The notes beneath the pieces were generated by a model that saw nothing but the letters and a program-made list of their open reading frames with translations, had not been told where the DNA came from and did not search any database. DNA of 64,000 nucleotides, taken from Semisulcospira habei (lineage: Eukaryota; Mollusca; Gastropoda; Semisulcospiridae). Location of the stretch: positions 187,403,033 through 187,467,032 of the forward strand of contig BTPG01000003.1 in assembly GCA_036245525.1 (NCBI GenBank). The letters are read 5' to 3'. Both the position numbers and the translations under genes were made by a program. How positions within the stretch are numbered: the stretch's first letter is position 1; every line of letters begins with the position of its first letter. Positions 10,139 through 19,286 of this stretch are shown here, piece after piece.

Positions 10139-10558
10139 GGGGTGGTCCGTGGCGCAGTGTTTAAGGCGCCTGCCACCAATGCTAAAGGTGCGAGGTTCGA
10201 TTACGGGTTCCGGCGTCGGATTTTTCTCCTCTAGTGTCACCGTTAATTCGGGCGGACCGTCGGGGGTTCTTTCTCCGGGTATTCCGGCTCTTCCTCACCC
10301 ACGACTTTGGTATCAGTTTCAGCCCACTTAATCAAATTTCAAATACAAACGATTTTGAATTTCCAAAAACTACAGTAGATCGCTTGAGCTTGCCCTTAGC
10401 AACACGTGAATGTTCTGTGTTTATGTACTGTGTGTGAGTGAATGCGCATGATTCACGTGAGCGTGCTTGTTGGGTTCAGTTCGCGGCGGCGCTTTGAGCC
10501 GATTTTCAATTGGGATAAAGCGCCTATTTAATGCGCTTATTATTATTATTATTATTAA
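10139..10558 (+). mobile_element. tRNA-derived SINE, family S1
   Basis: A tRNA-like head at 10139-10215 has an A-box-like GTGGCGCAGTG and a B-box-like GAGGTTCGATTAC. It is followed by a conserved body (cttgcccttagcaacacgtg, gattcacgtgagcgtgcttg) and a (ATT)n tail. Body copies recur in reverse at 48545-48800 and 58665-58910 and forward at 25640-25810. It is not a functional tRNA. Confidence 0.85.
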
Positions 10559-10677
10559 GGGCTTCAACGCTTGCAAACACTCAATCTGTTTCTTCTAATT
10601 TACTCATTACATCATGAGGAGGAAATTATCAGCTTTTTAAAAATATTTTTTGAGGTCCACATCACATCACGTGATAC

Positions 10678-10737
10678 TTCAAGGGTGGTGTCAGAATAGC
10701 TTGGCGCCTATGGGCCCCAAGCTATTCCGACACCACA
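10678..10737. repeat. Family A hairpin only
   Basis: cttcaagggtggtgtcagaa tagcttggcgcc pairs with ggccccaagctattccgaca ccac. No TTAA ends are seen. Confidence 0.7.
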
Positions 10738-10844
10738 ATGAACAATGAACAATGAACCTTTATTTTCCAACGGTAGAAGTTATTGGTAACAGGACCAGTT
10801 TTCAAACTTGCCGTTGCTACATCTACTACATAAATGACATAGAC

Positions 10845-10990
10845 ATGTAAACATACACATACCACACACTGACGCATGTATGCACTCGCTCACGCACGCA
10901 CGCCCGCACATACGCACGCTCACACACACACACACACACACAAACACAAACTTGCACACGCACGCACTTAGACGCACACGCACACATATG
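10845..10990. repeat. (CA)n-rich microsatellite
   Basis: Interrupted CA/CG-rich repeat, the cause of several spurious Cys/Val-rich reading frames. Confidence 0.9.
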
Positions 10991-11765
10991 TAGCAGAGCG
11001 CCATATGCCTCTGGCCCCATGTAGCTATTTTTAGTCCACGTCTTAGGTTCCCCGTTCAGCCGCTAGCCGCGACGGCACCACTTGCGTGGCGCGGCGAGTC
11101 TTCTGTTGTAGTAATGGTTTTGCAACTTGTGTCTTTTGTTTATTTTTGAAGCCTCATAGCTTCCGTTCTACTAAACGTAGAAAGCTGTTTCAATAGTCAT
11201 TAGATTCAGCACAGTTCCTGCTTTTAGAATATCTATTTGGTTTTGTACGGTCTGTAATCTTAGTTAGATTTACGTTTTTCATGCTTTTTCACATTTCACT
11301 TGGCTTGTGTGACGGTCATTAAAAATTCATATTAAATTCAGTTTAGCGTTAAGCTTTTCCTGATTTAGTTCATTGACAAGCCCTTTAAATTCTCTTTCGG
11401 AAATGCTAAGATTTATTAGTATTGAACGTATAGATCGTTAGTTATTAAAGTTTATTCAGGTTGGAACTAGCACAGTTTTCGCTCTTTTCTTTGTCTGGCC
11501 GAATCGTTTCGGCTCCGTGAGAGCTGCTCTCTAAGCGGCCCGCGCTATGCCTATTTAAAGCCGAGCATCCGGCCGGCGTGTAGCAGACGACTATTTGCGT
11601 ACTAGTATTAGTGCATATAGCTAGTAGCGTGCCGGCGTCACATCGAGTATTCAAGTTCACTGTGTTTCTGCGGGAAACTGGACTGCGGGTCGAATGCCCT
11701 GTAAGTAGTGATTATTTTGTGTACATATTCATTGTGTATTTTTGCTAAGTGATGATTTTCTTGAT

Positions 11766-11845
11766 GTTTGATTCTTCATTATTGTCAGACCTCGCATTTT
11801 AGGAAGTTTGATTCTTCATTATTGTCAGACCTCGCATTTTAGGAA
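11766..11845. repeat. Tandem duplication, about 40-bp unit
   Basis: gtttgattcttcattattgt cagacctcgcattttaggaa occurs twice in a row, identical by eye. Confidence 0.95.
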
Positions 11846-12560
11846 GCCACTGAGTTTTGGATAATGTGTTTCCGCTGTTTATAATATGTTGCGATTCACA
11901 TTGTAACTTTGGGGTGGTTTCTCTTTTGTTCACATTTGTAACGTCAGTGCTCGAAGTTGGAGAATGTAGCTTTGGCTCGATCATTATTACTGTCTTGTGG
12001 GAACGATCGAGAGTTTGTGTAGGTTATCTAGTCTTTGAAGAGCCTTTCCGCGTTAGACGGTACCATGACCGGTCGTGGCGTGGCGATAGCGTCACCGCCA
12101 TGATCGAGTGCATTTAGATTTGAATTTTAAGTCATTACAGTGTGATTGTGGGGATCACCGCAGTTTGTAGCGCCGGTATTACTTGCGTCTGAACTTGAAT
12201 CCAATTCCGATTTAAGGAGAATATAGTTATTCGAGGTTGACAATCTTGAGGTATCAGCATCGCTTTGTTAAATTTATGTTAGTTGCTTTTGTATTCATTC
12301 TTAGGTTGTGCTCCCTTGCCATTTTGACTCTATGCTCTGTCTTCTCTCTCCTTTGTCTATCGCCTCGCTAGTACTCCCTATCTGTGCTACTCATTGACGT
12401 CACTACTATCCGCCATGTTTGTTTATGCATTGCCATGCATTTGTTACTTGCCATTTACCCATGCGATTACGTAGTTACTCATTGATTTTGTTTATTCCTA
12501 TGTTGGTGTTGGTCATGCATCAGCGTGTGAACATGTTTTACCAAAGATGCAGGTGCGCGC

Positions 12561-12930
12561 CCCTATGATCCCCGATCATACGGGAACGCTTCTGCAACCA
12601 TAATCACACCGTACTCAGCCGCGAACCCCTAGGATCCTCGATCCTACGGGAACGTGGCTGATAATACGGGTAATAGTTACTAGTTGTATTAATGATAATT
12701 CATCGGTTATGATTTGGTGGTATTTCAATTTTGCTAACGCAGTTGCGCGCCCCTAGGATTCTGAATCCTACGGGAACGTGGCAGCATATTTGTTGCATGC
12801 AGGTGCCCACCTCAAGGATCTCTATGCCTATTGGAGTGCATCTGTCATGCTACCGCTAGTGCAGTCATTAGTTATATATTTGTTGGTGGCCGTATTTACG
12901 GTAGCGTACCTCTATGATTTCTAATCATAG
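12561..12930. repeat. Array of five short stem-loops with covarying stems
   Basis: CCCTATGAT-ccccg-ATCATACGGG (12561-12584), CCCTAGGAT-cctcg-ATCCTACGGG (12627-12650), CCCTAGGAT-tctga-ATCCTACGGG (12751-12774), a degraded one (~12807-12834) and CTATGAT-ttcta-ATCATAG (12912-12930). All four clear ones have a 6-7-bp stem and a 5-nt loop. The third stem pair is T-A in two and G-C in two. Three are followed by GAACG. Confidence 0.75.
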
Positions 12931-13420
12931 TGGCTCGCTTCTGTAGGACTATATTGAGTTTATTGGCCTCCTAATTTGTGTATTTTAGTATTTAGTCTTT
13001 GTGTAGAAATTTAGTGGTTTTATTTGTACAGCTTTGGAGTTTGATTAATTATTGGTTTGCTATTGGTGCATGACATTTTCCGTTCCTTAGATTTTATATT
13101 CTTTAACATTGTTTGCTTATATCCTTTTATTTTTATTTTTCAGGTATTGCTTTTTGTTGGTCATGAAATAAAAGAATGAGAACCATGGACAAGAGTTAGC
13201 TCCCTTTTGTCAAATACACCCACACCACCTGCACATCATTACATCCCCTCGGCTCGGTCACACATACACACACATGCTCTCGGACACGCACTCCAGACAT
13301 ACGTACGCGCATACCGCGTACGCACAAAAATATAAAATGAGTAAAAATGCAAAGTAAAACAATACACAGAAAATCATTAAGTACATTAGAATTCATACAG
13401 CAAAGGCAAATATGTATATA

Positions 13421-13423
13421 TGT

Positions 13424-13476
<53 letters not shown>

Positions 13477-13530
13477 CTCACACACCCACACACACACAGT
13501 ATGCACACACACACACACACACACACGTGA
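13421..13530. repeat. (CT)n then (CA)n microsatellites
   Basis: About 25 CT units followed by CA repeats; a similar composite is at 13655-13770 with poly-A. Confidence 0.95.
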
Positions 13531-13924
13531 ACGCGCGCCCAAAAATATCGCGTACACACATATGAAGGCAAAAACATTATACATAGAACATGCAGTATTC
13601 AATGTACTCTTGACACTCAGATATTATGGTCCACTGCATATTATATATATAAAAAAAAGAAAAAAAAAAAAAAAAAAAGAGAGACGCTCTCTCTCTCTGT
13701 CTCTCTCACTCTCGCACACACACACATACATTCTCACACACACGCACATTCACACATCTGAACACACGCGCAAGTTATCCCTGTACTGTACTGATTAGAT
13801 TACGTCAGAGATTCTAGGTGTTTAAAGAGGCTGACCCTAAATGAGGTGAGCGTCTTTGCGTTTCTGATTTCTGCAGGAATAGAATTCCAGAATGAACTTC
13901 CCGAGAATGACAAACTGGTTTTGA

Positions 13925-14155
13925 ATAAACCCTTGAACTAGCATAGTCAATCCACATCCTGTTGCAGCATGTCAGGCATTTATGGGTTAATGTTGGCATT
14001 TTCTCAGAGACTATTCAAGTGTAAGACTTCTCACGTGGCCCAAGGATACCTTGTGGCAAGACCTTTCAAAACATACCAATTTACGTGACCTCTTTGAAGG
14101 TCAGGGTCACAGGGTCAATACAAATTTCTACACTAATATTTTGACAAAAATAGTT
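13925..14155 (-). repeat. Half family A MITE inserted in repeat R
   Basis: The arm and flank cccttgaactagcatagtc ... catttatgggTTAA (TTAA 13987-13990) lead into R in reverse (tgttggcattttctcagaga, gtgacctctttgaaggtcag). This is the same TTAA of R that is occupied at 3046. Confidence 0.75.
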
Positions 14156-14178
14156 TTCTTAACTTTTCTTCTAACTCA

Positions 14179-14393
14179 TTAAATCCTGAGGGTGAAATTA
14201 TAAACTTTTTCAGATATCCTTTGAAGTCTACATCACAGGTCTATAAATTGAGGTCTATATCACAGATCAACTGTAATAGTTCAAGGGTGGTCCCGGTGTC
14301 AGAATACTTGGCGCCTAGCTATTCTGATACCACCCTTGAAATAGCACGGTTGATCCATGTTCTGTCACGGCATGTCAGGGCTTTATGGGTTAA
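14179..14393. mobile_element. TTAA palindrome MITE, family A (215 bp)
   Basis: TTAAATCCTGAGGGTGAAAT at the left and ctttatgggTTAA at the right. Central hairpin gttcaagggtgg...cttggcgcc with gcctagctattctgataccacccttgaa; it carries a small internal insertion and deletion. Confidence 0.8.
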
Positions 14394-14539
14394 TACAAAG
14401 GCTTCCTGACTTGGTGAACAAATGTGCCTCTCCTTACACGCACACACACACAAGACCGCCCATCTCCCCATCCTCCACAGCCCCACTTTATCTCACCCTA
14501 CCCCACCCCACCCCACCAGCCTCCCCTCCTGCCCCTCAC

Positions 14540-14734
14540 CTGTCTGACCACCAGCATGATGACGGCGCCGAGCAGCGGGATGAGTATCTCCGCCACGGTG
14601 ACCTTGACACTCCGACTCTGCTGAAGCATGTTCTTCCACAGTAGGAGCCACACCTGCCCTAGGTAACCCATCCTGCGTGGCGAGGATTGAACCATGTTGC
14701 CGCGGCAGCTCGCGGACTGGTTGCTGTTCAGTAA
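14540..14734 (-). CDS. ABCA-type ABC transporter exon: N-terminal segment and first membrane helix
   Basis: Minus-strand exon, acceptor gctttttgtgcag and donor CAG|gtgagg, exactly 65 codons, phase 0 at both ends. The peptide includes an internal Met at 14693-14695, then QVWLLLWKNMLQQSRSVKV and the hydrophobic AEILIPLLGAVIMLVV. A QL-LLLWKN----R motif before the first membrane helix is the hallmark of ABCA transporter N-termini, so this is the start of the conserved region. The 13 codons before the internal Met are open and in phase with two upstream minus-strand exons (44782-44844 and 48164-48274), so translation may begin farther upstream. If it begins here, the Met at 14695 is the start. Confidence 0.88.
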
Positions 14735-14929
14735 CTGCACAAAAAGCATTACTCGGGCATGACTGGTAACAAAGCCAAACCAAACAGATGTCAAGCATGT
14801 AAAATGCAAGGGAATAATTTCCAACAAAAAAAGGAGCGTGATTTGGAAGAGGGGAAGCAAGAAGCAAGTTTCTTTAGTACTGTGTAGGTTTGTGATATTT
14901 GTGTTTCTTAACTTTTTAAAATTTTATAT

Positions 14930-15062
14930 TTATTCTTATCATTTTATTTATCTATTTATTTTATTTCTTTATTGCATTTCTTTATTTTATTTCTTTCTTT
15001 CTTTTTTTTTATATTATTTTTATAAAATTTTTTTTTTTTTTGGGGGGGGGGGGGGGTTGCTC
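14930..15062. repeat. T-rich low complexity and G-run
   Basis: AT/T-rich stretch ending in a T run and a run of G. No gene. Confidence 0.85.
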
Positions 15063-15475
15063 TATCACCAGTTCACAAGGCACGTGGTATGAAAAATGAA
15101 AGCAGGTAGCACAAAAGAATACCAAAATGCTTACTGAATGCTAACAAATGTCTATAACTTCTGCATGTGACTTTACCCACGCAGCCGCTATTATTGTGGT
15201 TGTAAGCATGTACACTGGGGTTCATTTCACCTCCCCCACCTGGCAGCTGAAGAAAAACACAAAAAAATAACTCAAAACATTTTGTCTTCAGTTGCCAGAC
15301 AATTACTCGTACTCTTTTATATTTCTACAGAAAACAGTTTTCATGATGATCACACATACACGATGGATCCCAACAAATAACGTCAGTGCGATCACGATGG
15401 ATAACCTGCTTGTACTACTAGCATAGACAACACTCCAAACTCACAAACCAGATAGGTGAGGCTAGCGACGGTAAA

Positions 15476-15597
15476 ACTGTACACATACCAAGGGGAATTA
15501 CTCAGCGCTGAACAAACAGTTCGATCCCCTGCAGGGGCAGGGGATCTAACTGTTTGTCTGTCCAGCGCTGAGTAATTCCCCTTGGTATGTGTACAAC
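15476..15597. repeat. Complete palindrome, family I
   Basis: gtacacataccaaggggaat ... cagttcgatcccctgcagg is followed by its near-complement ending attccccttggtatgtgtac. A half copy is at 6355-6425. Confidence 0.85.
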
Positions 15598-15604
15598 ACG
15601 CCAA

Positions 15605-15700
15605 ACATCTCTAAGAGGCACCGATCCACATAATATGCCGGGTGCTCATGAGGAGATATATATATATATATATATGCCTCTTGCAAGCTGCATTCAACTT
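15605..15700. repeat. Fragmented family C palindrome with (AT)n centre
   Basis: taagaggcaccgatccac ... gtgctcatgagga followed by AT repeats and atgcctcttgcaag. The loop region appears replaced by an AT microsatellite. Confidence 0.5.
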
Positions 15701-15786
15701 TCCATGACCAGTGTTGACTGCACTTTGAATTTGCAGTGGTTCCTGAAGACATTATTTCCAGACACACACATCAAGCGTGCTTCACC

Positions 15787-16002
15787 AATTTAGCCCCGAC
15801 GCAATACAGCACTTGATGGATCGATCATGACAATTCAAGGGTAGAGCCAGATTAGTTTGGCGCCGTTAGGCGCCAAGCTAATCGGGCGCTACCCTTAAAT
15901 TACCATGGCCGATCCGTCTTCTGCTCCGTCTCCTGCAAATGGTACGTTGCCGTTTAGGCGACACCTCCACAATCTGCTAATTTAATGCGGCCTTGGGGTT
16001 AA
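15787..16002. mobile_element. TTAA palindrome MITE, family B
   Basis: aatttagccccgacgcaata start; hairpin aattcaagggtagagccaga ... taatcgggcgctacccttaa; right end gcggccttggggTTAA (15999-16002). A family Z SINE is inserted at its right edge. Confidence 0.8.
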
Positions 16003-16003
16003 A

Positions 16004-16392
16004 TTGATTGATTGATTGTACATTGCTTAACGTCCCGACAGCAACAAGGCTTTCTCAGGACGTGCCTGCACTGCTTGTGAAAAAATAAAAAAATAACAGA
16101 ACATTGAATGTATGTCGCCAGCCGGTCAAATACGTTAAATAAACCTAACACATGGGCCTAAATAAAGCTAAGACCATTTAGCAACACACATCCAATATCA
16201 AGAGCTACAGGCAGTGCAGACAGTAGGGAGAGTTTTAAAAAGGCAAATACAGGTGAATGGACAAAGGGTAGACAGAAACACATGCCCCAGAATAGAGAGA
16301 AAAACCCACCCTGTGGGGCTGACCAGGGTGACCCTGGGAACTAAAAAATACCTAACCCCACCCAAGTCCCCCAGGGCAGACCCGGGTGGGGT
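16004..16392 (-). mobile_element. SINE-like retroposon, family Z, with 15-bp target duplication
   Basis: On the minus strand it ends gttaagcaatgtacaatcaa tcaatcaat, a (CAAT)n tail. A 15-bp direct repeat GGCCTTGGGGTTAAA flanks it at 15989-16003 and 16393-16407, perfect by eye. No tRNA-like promoter was recognised in its head. Three more copies lie at 21416, 34881 and 38261. Confidence 0.9.
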
Positions 16393-16407
16393 GGCCTTGG
16401 GGTTAAA

Positions 16408-16535
16408 GGCGCCAAGCTATTCTGGCACCACTCTTGAACTAAAATGGTTGATCTATCTCGTAATATGTGATGTAGCACAATATAAAGCACTTCTTCTTTT
16501 TTTTTAAATCAGCCCGAGGATGTAATGGATTAATT
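16408..16535. repeat. Right half of a family A MITE
   Basis: ggcgccaagctattctggca ccac... to gaggatgtaatgg; the left half is missing at the junction with the SINE target site. Confidence 0.7.
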
Positions 16536-16859
16536 GTCTGTAAACTTCATACATTTTCTGTAGTGAATAATCTTGAACAAAGCACCCAGCCGATCCTGTT
16601 ACCGTTAATACACCTATTCACGCACTGTGTTCAGTTATTTGCTCCGACTGACAAGACGCGACTGACAATAGCATCCACCCGGCAATCGCCCATCCCTGGA
16701 AATTGTAAGTTGCCTGGCAACACTACGATGACGATCGATTACTAAATTCCAACGCTGCGTGAAATACATTTTTAACGTTCAAGCACCACATCGCGATAGA
16801 TGGATCGAACGTGATAATGCAATAGTAGCTCGGTGCCTGGGGCTACCTTGAAGACATAT

Positions 16860-17075
16860 TTAACCATTTAGCCCATACACGCTACAAGTTCAGGGAGATG
16901 GATCGACCGTGATAATTCAAGGGTAGCGCAAGATAAGCTTGGCGCCATTAGGCGCCATGCTAATCTGGCACTACCCTTTAATTATTGTGGTCGATCCATC
17001 TCCCTGAACACGTACGTTGTTGTGAAGTGACATTTCTTAGACGTGGGAAATGCGGCCTTGTGGTCAAATGGGTTC
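16860..17075. mobile_element. TTAA palindrome MITE, family B
   Basis: TTAACCATTTAGCCCATACA start; hairpin aattcaagggtagcgcaaga ... taatctggcactacccttta; right end ggccttgtggtcaaatggg. Confidence 0.8.
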
Positions 17076-17078
17076 AGT

Positions 17079-17147
17079 AAGCTAGAGGGTAGTGCTTGAT
17101 TAGCTTGACGCTTGAGCGCTAAGCTAATCACGCACTACCCTTTAACT
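17079..17147. repeat. Family B-like hairpin without flanks
   Basis: gctagagggtagtgcttgat tagctt pairs with aagctaatcacgcactaccc tttaac. It lies immediately after the preceding family B element. Confidence 0.7.
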
Positions 17148-17469
17148 ATTACGCGATTTGTGCGCGCAAAGCGCTGTTTAGCAATCGTTTCTAGTACAGT
17201 AGTATGTGCTTGTATGTGAGCCATCTGACCCTGGAAGCGAAAAAGAAAAACTGTGACCTGTTTTACACATAATCGCACGGTCATCAGAAAAATCGCGTTT
17301 CCGCGGACTGGGTGTGGCTTTTGTAAAGTTGCGGCGCCATTCAGCCGCCGAGACAGTGATTTTAAAGGCTATTAAACAATTAAACTTTAGACACCTCGCA
17401 AATGGCAAATCAGACGCCAAAACACAGACAATGGATGAACTGGGTCACCGAGTTAAAAACAGTTTAAAC
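17148..17469. other. Unassigned, no gene recognised
   Basis: GC-richer stretch with short frames in both strands. No splice-bounded exon or repeat match was found. Confidence 0.4.
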
Positions 17470-17932
17470 TTTTTAGCCCCGAGACTCTGAAGCAACTCAT
17501 CTGGCACTACCCTTGAATTATCATGATCAATTCATCTCCTACAACGGGTACATAGTCTTTAGGCAACACCTACAAAATTTGAGAAATGGGACCTTGGGGC
17601 TAAAAGAGTTAAAACGATCTGCTCCAGGGCGGGCATTGATCGCTAAAATTTGCCGCGGACAGAAAGGACTTGGATGCTGTCTTGCCTCGTCGAAGACTTT
17701 TCTACCCGTCTAATGCGCGATTCATGTTTCATCTGCCATGAAAAAAGCGACACGCTCCAACTGTAAGAGACATAGATCCTCATGAGCCCCTACGACTGCC
17801 TCTATGCCTCTTGCGCAGACCAATTTGTATCCTTCTTTCTTGGACGGTGTTGCTGTTTGGTTGTTGAGTGAACCAAGATTATAGAAACAAAAATATACGT
17901 ACAGGGTATTACAGTGGTAGGGAATGGGTTAA
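17470..17932. repeat. Family B half-element followed by a family C element
   Basis: 17470-17612: tttagccccgagactctg, one hairpin arm, right end ttggggctaaaagagTTAA. 17745-17932: family C hairpin (taagagacatagatcctcat ... ctatgcctcttgc), right end agggaatgggTTAA (17929-17932). Confidence 0.7.
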
Positions 17933-17949
17933 ATAGGCACAAGTAACAG

Positions 17950-18593
17950 AGTTTTGTGGGGTTTTTTTGTTTGTTTGTTTGTTTGTTTGGTTTTTTTGTT
18001 TTTGTTTTTGTTTTTACTACCCAAGATACCAGTCGGAGAAACTCTCCTGCAAACAAAGAGAAGAAAAGCAGAAAAGTCTTTCATATTACCACATCCAGAC
18101 GGCTTTTTGAAGTACCATTACGCATGAATCTGAAGACACATTTCAGCACCATTTGCGTTTGTTATCCCTTGTCGAGAATCATAAGGAACTTTAACAGCAG
18201 TTTGGACACGCAGCAAAAGTGCACGCGTAATAGCACTTATTTATTCTGCACTGCCGTTAGCGTGTCAGTCTATTTTTATCTGTTTTGTCGCACTGATAGA
18301 GTTGTATTTCTAGAACGGAGTTACTTGTCAGGTTACTTGATATAAAGAGACGTGTGCTGAACTGGATTGTCCTGTGTCTAAATGAACCAAGGCTAGACCT
18401 GTATGTAGCGTTTCGTAACCATCTGTTACAGAAGTGTATCTTTTGAACAGTCTCGGCGGAAATGCCAATGGGCCTTCAAGTCAAGTTAGCCCTTTTGTCC
18501 GGCATTATTGTAAGGCATAATCAGACTCTGCAGTCACCAACGGGATTGCAAGAGATAATTCTTCCTTTCCCAAGTTCCTCCAAGCGAAGAAAC
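17950..18593. other. (GTTT)n tract, then unassigned sequence
   Basis: GTTT-rich low complexity to ~18015, then about 570 bp with no recognised gene or repeat. Confidence 0.5.
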
Positions 18594-18712
18594 AGCCATA
18601 AGGCATACTCAGAACATTGATGAAGGCGACATTGCGAACTATTATCCCATCTCAGCCATAAGGCATACTCAGAACATTGATGAAGGCGACATTGCGAACA
18701 ATTAGCCCGGCA
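18594..18712. repeat. Tandem duplication, about 60-bp unit
   Basis: agccataaggcatactcaga acattgatgaaggcgacatt gcgaac occurs twice in a row (18594 and 18654). Confidence 0.95.
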
Positions 18713-18797
18713 TCTCATCCCGAGTCTGAAATTCGTTAATTTGCTTATAATTGTCCTGTGATGGCTGCATTACAGATCAGGAGAGAGCTCAATCATT

Positions 18798-19010
18798 TTA
18801 GTTCAAGGGTGGTGCCAGAAACAGTAACAGTGTATCAGGATGAAAAGGGTTCACCCCATTTTTTGTTGTCGAAACATTCGATTTTGATCTACACCGGATT
18901 TTCGAACAACGCCCACGCCCCCTCCCCCCCCCCTCCCCCACCCCCCCCCCCCCCCCAAAAAAAAAAAAAAAATAATAATAAAAATTTAAAAAAAAATAAA
19001 AACTGTCACG
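18798..19010. repeat. Family A fragment, then poly-C/poly-A tract
   Basis: gttcaagggtggtgccagaa at ~18800 is a single hairpin arm. 18920-19010 is a C-rich then A-rich low-complexity tract. Confidence 0.7.
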
Positions 19011-19286
19011 CCAAAGCCACCCTGGATCCGGCTGGCGTAGACCAAAGTGACACCGAGGTCGAGCTAGCGTAGTGGTTCTTCTGACCTGTTACACCGGAAT
19101 CTTGTACTGTCATCATCACTGCCGTTACATGACAAAAACAATAAAGGCAAAGCCGTTATGGCTCACATGTATAACCGATCCACACGTCTGACAATAAGTA
19201 AAGGGATGGCTTCTGCACTAACAAAATCCATGTTTTCTCAAAATGTAATCAGTTTTCACACATCTGTCAAACCCCCTGGACCTTTA

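Larger units (their letters stand above)
11550..13190 (+). ncRNA. Candidate two-exon non-coding transcription unit (or solo LTR)
   Basis: A TATA-like box (TATTTAAAG at 11552) precedes a GC-rich first exon ending at a strong donor CCCT|GTAAGT (11700/11701). A pyrimidine-rich acceptor ttttatttttcag ends at 13143, and AATAAA follows at 13167. No long reading frame spans the spliced product. The intron contains five short hairpins (12561-12930) with a common design and a 40-bp tandem duplication. It matches no other repeat in this window. A solo LTR with promoter and polyadenylation signal is a serious alternative, since a TAGCT pair flanks it (11024 and 13196) but TG...CA ends are lacking. Confidence 0.35.

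Noticed and set aside
14498..14860. 120-codon frame read as one continuous ORF
   Set aside because: Only 14540-14734 is supported by splice sites and homology; the rest is intron on both sides.
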